A DNA stretch of 64,000 nt from Saussurea involucrata (lineage: Eukaryota; Streptophyta; Magnoliopsida; Asterales; Asteraceae), in the NCBI GenBank assembly GCA_033807775.1, contig JAWVWS010001019.1, positions 1-64,000 of the forward strand, written 5' to 3'. Shown in pieces: positions 57,601-64,000 of the stretch (position 1 is its first letter; each line of letters starts with the position of its first letter). The notes beneath the pieces were generated by a model. That model was not told the origin of the DNA. It did not search any database and saw nothing but the letters and a program-made list of their open reading frames with translations. The position numbers were made by a program, and so were the translations under genes.

Positions 57601-59689
57601 CATGAAAAGAATTACCCCACTCACGATTTAGAATTGGCTGCAGTAGTTTTTGCATTAAAGTTGTGGCGACACTATCTGTATGGTACCAAATGTACTTTGT
57701 ATACTGATCATAAAAGTTTGAAGTACATTTTTGACCAAAAAGAGTTGAACATGAGGCAACGAAGGTGGTTAGAGCTACTCAAGGATTACGACTGTGAACT
57801 GCTTTATCATCCTGGTAAAGCTAATGTCGTTGCAGATGCATTAAGCTGGAAAGAACGTGGTAAGGGACTACGAGCAGATTTTGCAAAAATTGACATCGTA
57901 TCAAGCTTGATTGATCGAATAAGACTCGCGCATGTCGAAGCATTGAAATAGGAAAATCTTAAAGATGAAGTGATGGTGAAGCAGAAACAGTTGTTAACTG
58001 AGGATAGCCGTGGGGTTAAACTGTTCAATGGGCGAGTATGGGTGCCAAAGATCGGTGAGAATAGAAAGTTACTTATGGATGAAGTTCATAAATCTAAGTA
58101 CTCTATTCATCCCGGAAGCACCATTGTTCGGTTCTCAAGTCTCTAAACTTATGAAGTCTCGTTTCTGTAGTGGACCAATTCGTTAACATACCACCGAGCC
58201 ATTTTTTATTAACATAATGACACCGAGCCCTTATTGCAGCCCATGCTACTGAATTAGCTTCTTTATTTATAGTGCCAACAATTAAGAATTGTTTTCCCCT
58301 ACTTGCTGCATCAAAAACCAAATCACAAGCTTCTGATAAAAAACGAGCAGTTCTAGTAAGATTTGTAATATGAATACCTTTACGTTTTGCAGAGATATAA
58401 GGTGCCATTTTAGGATTCCATTTCCTAGTACCATGGCCAAAATGAACTCCTGCTTCCATCATCTCTTCTAAATTAATGTTAAAATGTATAGAGACCTAAA
58501 GCCGCATTATTGGTGGCCGGTTATGAAGTTGGATGTGGCGCATTATGTGAGAGAGTGCACAACTTGTTCACAAGTAAAAGCTCAACATCAATTATCTTAT
58601 GGTAAACTGCAACCATTGGAAATACCCGAGTGGAAATGGGAAAAGATCACAATGGATTTCGTGACGAAGTTACCTAGAACTTTGAAAGGTAATAATACGA
58701 TTTGGGTAATTGTGGATCGATTGACGAAAAGTGCGCATTTCTTGGCAATGCGAGAAACCTCATCAATGGACTCGTTAGCAAAACTTTACATTGATGAAGT
58801 GGTTTCACGTCATGGTGTGCCTGTATCTATAGTTTCTGATCGGGACAGTCGGTTCACGTCACGATTTTGGCAAACATTGCAAGAAGAACTTGGTACTAGA
58901 CTGAATCTGAGCACGGCTTATCACCCGCAGACAGATGGTCAAAGCGAAAGGACCATTCAGACTCTAGAAGATATGTTGAGGGCTTGTGTAATCGAATTTG
59001 GTGGAAATTGGGACGCACATTTACCGTTAATAGAGTTCGCTTACAACAATAGTTACCATTCTAGTTTGAAGGCAGCACCATTTGAAGCACTCTATGGGAG
59101 AAAGTGTAGAACTCCGGCTTGTTGGTTGGAAGCGGGAGAGAAACAGTTTGCTGGACCAGAAATTGTTCAAGAAACGGCAGACAAAGTCAAGATTATTAGA
59201 GAACGATTGAAAGCGGCCCAAGATCGACAAGTGAGTTATGCAAACAAGAAGAGGAAACCAATTGAATTCCAAGTGGGGGAGCGGGTAATGTTAAAAGTAT
59301 CTCCGTGGAAAGGGCTGATCCGATTTGGAAAAAGGGGAAAGTTGAGTCCTCGTTTCCTTGGTCCATTTACTATTTTGGAACGTGTAGGTTTGCAAGCTTA
59401 CAAGTTAGATTTACCTCCCGAGATGAACGGAATTCACCCGACTTTTCATGTTTGTTATTTGCGTAAGTGTTTTGGTAATGAAGAAAATGTGATACCATTG
59501 TCGGAAGTAAGAGTGGAGAACAAGCATTGTATAGAAGAACCTGAAGCTATTTTGGAGCGTTTGACTAAGAGAACTCGACGACAAGAGATCAATATGGTTA
59601 AGGTTCAATGGAAACATCACCGTGGAGCTAATATCACATGGGAGACGGAAGAAAATATGAAGCGGCGATACCCACATTTGTTTTCTTAG
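54694..59689 (+). pseudogene. Gypsy Gag-Pol polyprotein with one stop and a plastid insert
   Basis: Gag starts MVNTRSQVQ. It carries the core [20 protein letters not shown] and knuckles [14 protein letters not shown] (about residue 373) and [14 protein letters not shown]. Protease shows [12 protein letters not shown] (about 455). RT shows [15 protein letters not shown] and FIDDILVYS (about 793). RNase H shows [10 protein letters not shown] (about 940). The frame hits TAG at 57949-57951 and continues in the same frame. A 358-bp plastid insert (58123-58480) lies between PGST and [14 protein letters not shown] of the integrase N-terminal region. Integrase resumes with the zinc-site cysteines (CTTCSQV), [19 protein letters not shown] and Glu in [10 protein letters not shown], then a chromodomain ([20 protein letters not shown]). 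Excluding the insert the length is exactly 1546 codons. Two lesions make it inactive despite its youth. Confidence 0.92.
58123..58480 (-). pseudogene. rps2: Plastid rps2 fragment (NUPT)
   Basis: The minus strand encodes the N-terminal third of chloroplast ribosomal protein S2: [20 protein letters not shown], then [38 protein letters not shown] and FRDLRTEQ. About 119 codons are open, from just before EEMMEAG to RTEQ. It then passes directly into gypsy sequence on both sides, with no duplication or plastid flank. Plastid DNA is transferred to the nucleus by double-strand-break repair; a piece carried through mitochondrial DNA is also possible. Without a promoter, a transit peptide or the C-terminus it cannot make S2. 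Confidence 0.92.
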
Positions 59690-59732
59690 TCTAAGATTTC
59701 GAGGATGAAATCTATTTCAAGTGGAGGAGAAT

Positions 59733-61449
59733 TGTAACACCCGGAAAATCCTCGTAAGTACTAGTAAGTTTAATATTTCATGATATTTCGACTTTTTAGA
59801 TTATGATTGATATCTTAAGTAATTTTCGTGACTTTGACTTGCTATTTGATAATTCTCGATAGAAATCAGTAAGTTTAATTCTTAAGAAAATTAATGAAAA
59901 ATAGAAGATAAAGTAGAATATTAGATTTTATGGATTAGTTGGGTGGGTAATTTGAATACGAGGCCAACGGTACTTTTCGGGGTAAAAACGGGGTTTTAAC
60001 GAAGAAGTTACGGCTAAATTAGTGGAAGTTGGGAGTTTTGGCAAACAGAGGCTGGCGCCGATGGGGTGGCGCCGATGCATCGGCGCGGATGATCGGCGCC
60101 GAATACCTGACGTGCCAAAAGGGGGTTAAACCCACCTCTTATTTGATATTCAGTATTCTCTCAAATTAGAACACTGCTGCTACTCTCTTCAGGCGATTTT
60201 CAATCCTAAGCTTAAGGTAAGTTCTTATCCATCAATTTTAAACCAATTCAAGTGATTAGTAAATGAATCTTACACAATTAAACTTCAATTAGGGCTTGGT
60301 ATCTTCATTTCATCTTTATTGGAGAATTAGGGTTCAAGTCTTCAAGTAAGGTTATACCAATTGAAGATTAAAGGTGAGTAATCTGTACCTAAATGATTTC
60401 ATTATATTTATCTGCCATTTCTTATCTTGGAATTGTGTTGTTAATGTAAAATCTTGAGTTATATGCTCTCAATGGTTAAGAGGGAAACAAGAGGAATTCA
60501 AGTAAGTTAATATGGATTAATTGTGGTTATTATTTAGTATGACATGATAAATATTGATGTTAAGAGTTTGGTTTGATTATATATCCATGGTATGTGAAAT
60601 TGAGATGACGGCTTAATAGATGTCTTAATGATGAACTGATGGCTTAATGGTCCTAATGGACTTATTCTTGAATTGTAAACATGGTGGCTTATTATGGAAT
60701 TCTTATTGAATGTGAATAAAGTACATGTGGATGTATGTGAACTACATGGATGTAGTATTGATTATGATAAAGGGTTGGACCATTATTAAAGTGCTTAACA
60801 TGTTTTGAATCTTATTTGGATTAACATATTTGGTATTCATATAATTGGAGGAGCACCTAGTATGCATTGGGGGATATATTCATATATACCGTGAGGTAAA
60901 TGTATTTCGTTCATACCTTCGGATACAGTGGGGTTTCCCGTTGTGTTATGCCTTGTGATAGTGCCGTGGGGTACCGATCAAGGTATATCTCCAATTATGA
61001 TGTAACTGGGTAGCGATATGGACCTTCTCCATGGAATCCAATTTATGAATGTATCGAATTGTTGTTCCTACATGCTATGACTATGCTTTATGTGCTATGT
61101 GTAAACCTCACTTAGGCTTTAAAAGCCTAACACTTGCTATGTGTTTTATGTGTTACAGATATTAGTGGTACCGGGCACAAGAAGGTTTAGTACGGGGTGT
61201 GAGCTCGGGATTGATGTTGGAAGGTTAAAGAATTGGAAGATTGACATTAGAACTTCATGACATCCTTTTTGATCTTGGATTGCTATAGTATCGAGCAAAC
61301 AAGCAAGTAGTCTTTTGGTAGTTATACATTAACTAAATATTTGTATTAATGGTTTGGTAATGATGTTTATGAACACTTTTACTTTAGTAATGTGTACCAC
61401 TCTTCCGTTTTATGGAAGTTTTTGTTAACCCCTATTTTGGGGTGTTACA
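59733..61449 (+). repeat. 3' LTR of the young gypsy element
   Basis: Same length as the 5' LTR (1717 bp), with only isolated substitutions (for example CACTGTTGC/CACTGCTGC and GTATGTATT/GTATGCATT). Confidence 0.93.
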
Positions 61450-61473
61450 TGTATGAAGATCATGGACCTAACA

Positions 61474-63256
61474 AGTGGTATCAGAGCCAAATCGAAGAAT
61501 TTTTCATCGATACGATCATCGGATCTTCACAATTCAAGCGTTTTTAGCCCTATTTTGCTCAGATTTCGGATTCTTATGGTGTTTGTTCAAGAAAAAGTCG
61601 AACTCACTTTTTGGATCAAAAGTATGCCAAATCGATCGAATTACATGTTTTGATCAACTAGAAATCTGTTCATCTTCATTTTTCGAATAAGTCTGCGAAA
61701 GAATCACTGAAATTGGTCAAGAATTGAAGAAGTTATGATGATTTTAGTGATTTTCGAATGCTGTTACTTGAATTCGGATTAATCTTGATGAATTCGGATT
61801 ATTCTTGATGAATTCGGATCCTTCATCGTTTAATGTTCATTGATGAATTCGGATCCTTCATCATTTACTGTTCATTGATGGTTTCGAATCCTTCATGCTT
61901 TACTGTTCATGGTTTCGGATGCTACTATTGTTTGGATGGCTTAGATGGTTTCGAACTGTTCAGAGTTGTTGGTTTCGGATCTTGTGAAGTCCGAAATATT
62001 GCTGAATTTGGTCATCTTAGTTCTGTATTTCGGAATGTGCTTACACCTAAAGGTTCAAAGGTATGGATGGCTTCGCATCTTTCTAATCCTCATTCTAATG
62101 GTTTCGAATTCCATTTATTCAAGATAGGCATGGTTTCGCATCCAACATGATACGAAATGGCTTGATTTCGAACCCTACATGATCCAGATTCATTGATTTC
62201 GAACCCTTCACGATCCGAATTCATTGATTTCGCACTCTACATGATTCGAATTCACTGATTTCGCACCCAACATGATCCGAATTGAGTGATTTCGCACCCA
62301 ACATGATCCGAATTGAGTGATTTCGCACCTAACATGATCCGAATTGAGTGATTTCGGACCCTTCTTGTTCCGACTTCCTTGATTTCGAATCCTACTTGAT
62401 CCGAATTGAGCTGATTTCGCACCCTACTTAATCCGGATTCATTGGTTTCGGATGCTTCATGGTCCGAATTCTGATGGTTTCGGATCCAAGAAATTTATTG
62501 AAAAATACTATTCATTAAAAAAAAAACGCTAACCGGGTAGCGGAACCCCCGTGCTAAGTCTCAGGAGGGGGACATTGTTCATGGACTTTAGCATAACGCG
62601 TGTGTGACATCACTCTGATATTCAGCTTGCCACATACATCTAGCAACTGTCAAAGTTTAAAAGGGCTCCAGTCTTTCAAGATTTTCAGAAGTTGATTGTT
62701 GGAGTTCAGTCTTTGATTGGATTGGAAGAGACGCTTGAATATTTGCAATCATTATTCTGAAGTTTTGTTGATGATGCTAGACCTTTGAGTGCTCTTTATC
62801 ATTCTTCTGATTTGATCAACCAGAATTGTGAGAGCTTGCAATCATTGTTCTGGTGCTTTGGTTGTGATTCAGACTTTTGAGTGCTTATAATCATCCAGCT
62901 ATTTCTTGAAGATTGAAGTTCTGGATTCTCTTCATTCAGTGGCTTGAAGTATTTTGAAGACGAGCATTTCTCTACAGTTGCTGAACAATGTTATTTGCTT
63001 GGGTCGTCTCATCCCTACCTAGTAGTGCGTGCTTATTACCGTTCCTCCTTCAAGCAAGACGGATTCTTTGTTTTTCACTAAATGCATACACTTTGAAGAC
63101 GATTTTAGTGCATTTAGTCGAGGCAAAGAGCAACTTTCAAGGGGGAGCCAAGCTTTCATTTGAAGAATGCACCGCTAAAGTTTTTACAAGGAAATCAAGG
63201 GGGAGAGGAGCTAATGATTTGAATATGATTTGCTTTCCAAAACTTTAGGGGGAGAA
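61474..63256 (+). other. Non-coding interior of the copia-type element, with a ~31-bp repeat array
   Basis: No Gag or Pol motif can be read in any frame. Positions 61780-62490 are built of imperfect repeats around TGATTTCGCACCCAACATGATCCGAATTGAG (about ten copies at 62160-62480) and shorter GAATTCGGATCCTTCATC units at 61797-61920. 62525-62600 is a GC-richer patch (GGGTAGCGGAACCCCCGTGC). The 3' part has several AAGGGGGAG purine tracts (63140, 63198, 63247). The frame at 62988-63248 has no known similarity. Confidence 0.7.
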
Positions 63257-63525
63257 TGTTAGGACACTGAAGTTGTCCTTTATAATAGAAAGTTTTGTAA
63301 AGCAATAGCTGTGTTAAAGGGCTTATGCTTAATTGTTGTAGCAAGTGATGAAGACTATAAATATGTCTTTACTTGTAGTTTGTAAGAAGTGAATTCATTA
63401 ATACAAGATGTAGATCTCTAATCACTTTGTGTTCTCTCTAGGTTAGATTTCCTTTTCAATAATGTTCTTCATCATCTTGTTACACAATACTTGGATTGTA
63501 TGAAGATCATGGACCTAACAAAATG

Positions 63526-64000
63526 TATCCTTCACAAAGTATTTAGCACCATCCTTCTGCAATTTCCATTATAATCAACCACCAAATCACACTCATCGAG
63601 AACTCAAATCACCTTCAATTTCTCTACAAAACTCAAAACTGGGAAAAAATTTAACTGATAATTTGAACGCAAAATTAAAATTCATATGCAAGAAAAAAAA
63701 CTGAAACAGTTGCTCACAAATCAGAAGAATGAAACAAAATTCCCACAATCTTCTCTATTGTATGCATTGCCACTCACTTGACTTCAATTCCTTGGCTATT
63801 TTTGGTGGTTCTTGACAGCAACAACGATGATGATTTGAGATGTTAAAATGTGTTTTGCAGTTGTCGGTTGGAGCTCATTCAACCATGGTTTTGACTTCGT
63901 TTTGTTGCTGCGTTTTCAAGCAAAGAACGTTTCACCAAGTCAATAAATTGCACACAAAATATGATTAGAGATAAAATTTATTTGTCGAGCCCTCGTAAGA
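63526..64000. other. Unassigned flank right of the copia-type element
   Basis: This continues the sequence interrupted at 52396. No coding region is supported. Confidence 0.4.

Larger units (their letters stand above)
52642..61449 (+). mobile_element. Young Tekay/Del-like gypsy chromovirus (8.8 kb), TSD TGTAT
   Basis: LTRs at 52642-54358 and 59733-61449 are both 1717 bp and differ at about ten positions by eye. The TSD TGTAT lies at 52637-52641 and 61450-61454. PBS TTGGTATCAGAGCT is at 54361-54374, and the PPT (AAGTGGAGGAGAAT) ends at 59732. There is a single Gag-Pol frame with an RT of gypsy type and a C-terminal chromodomain, placing it among chromoviruses near Tekay/Del. It is inserted in the 5' LTR of the copia-type element. 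Confidence 0.93.
52397..63520 (+). mobile_element. Non-autonomous copia-type LTR element, TSD AAATG, with a gypsy element in its 5' LTR
   Basis: The LTRs begin TGTTAGGACAC and end GACCTAACA. The 3' LTR is 63257-63520 (264 bp). The 5' LTR is 52397-52641 plus 61455-61473, also 264 bp once the gypsy and its TSD copy are removed. The TSD AAATG lies at 52392-52396 and 63521-63525. PBS TGGTATCAGAGC (61476-61487) is 2 bp from the LTR, and the PPT AGGGGGAGAA (63247-63256) abuts the 3' LTR. The 1.78-kb interior has no Gag or Pol. The two LTRs are almost identical, so the element moved recently with proteins supplied by a relative. Confidence 0.88.

Noticed and set aside
58103..58462. Functional nuclear rps2 gene
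   Set aside because: It is only the N-terminal third, with no transit peptide, promoter or C-terminus, and lies antisense inside a retrotransposon.

Overview
This is nuclear DNA from a flowering plant. The ORFs are interrupted by GT-AG introns and TATA boxes are present. The window holds plant Ty1/copia and Ty3/gypsy elements primed by initiator tRNA-Met, FAR1-type Mutator-like elements (MULEs), a plastid DNA insert and a plant NMD3 gene. The style of the retroelements and of the Ulp1-carrying MULE suggests a eudicot, probably Asteraceae (lettuce-like). That assignment is an inference. One gene looks like an intact host gene: NMD3 (43609-45153, minus), the nuclear export adaptor of the 60S ribosomal subunit, with a spliced 5' leader and a short promoter. 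Nearly everything else is transposable elements, many delimited here by exact target-site duplications (TSDs).

Left part (1-7900): a minus-strand copia element runs off the left edge (gag, leader, PBS and a 190-bp LTR). It sits inside the remnant of an older retroelement accessory ORF (2552-3600). A decayed FAR1-type transposase fragment (4640-5310) and a 1.2-kb MULE-like TIR element (6149-7321) follow.

Centre (7322-41600): a five-level nest. The base is a PIF/Harbinger transposase pseudogene whose C-terminal part survives at 7331-7490, 7863-7935 and 41352-41590. It is broken by a TRIM (7491-7857, TSD TTTAT) and by a SINE (16-bp TSD). The SINE is split by a chromodomain gypsy element (7990-41261, TSD CACAC) that has lost most of pol. 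Both ~2.4-kb LTRs of that gypsy element were hit in turn: the 5' LTR by a 2.7-kb MULE (9191-11924), the 3' LTR by a 374-bp foldback element at the same 9-bp target and by a 23-kb MULE (16847-40149). The large MULE carries a Ulp1-like cysteine protease gene, a small coiled-coil ORF and a FAR1/MULE transposase. It is itself interrupted by an 11.5-kb SIRE/Maximus-like copia element (24671-36151).

The SIRE-like element has intact gag, broken pol and a downstream accessory gene (ORF3). ORF3 shows a TATA box, a 5'-UTR exon, two GT-AG introns and a 743-codon spliced reading frame.

Right part (41600-64000): NMD3; a TIR element with a perfect 9-bp TSD in its upstream region; Helitron-like 3' ends; a higher-order tandem repeat; then a non-autonomous 2.3-kb copia-type element (52397-63520) whose 5' LTR holds a young 8.8-kb Tekay/Del-like gypsy element (52642-61449, TSD TGTAT). 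A 358-bp piece of plastid rps2 lies inside that gypsy element's integrase region.
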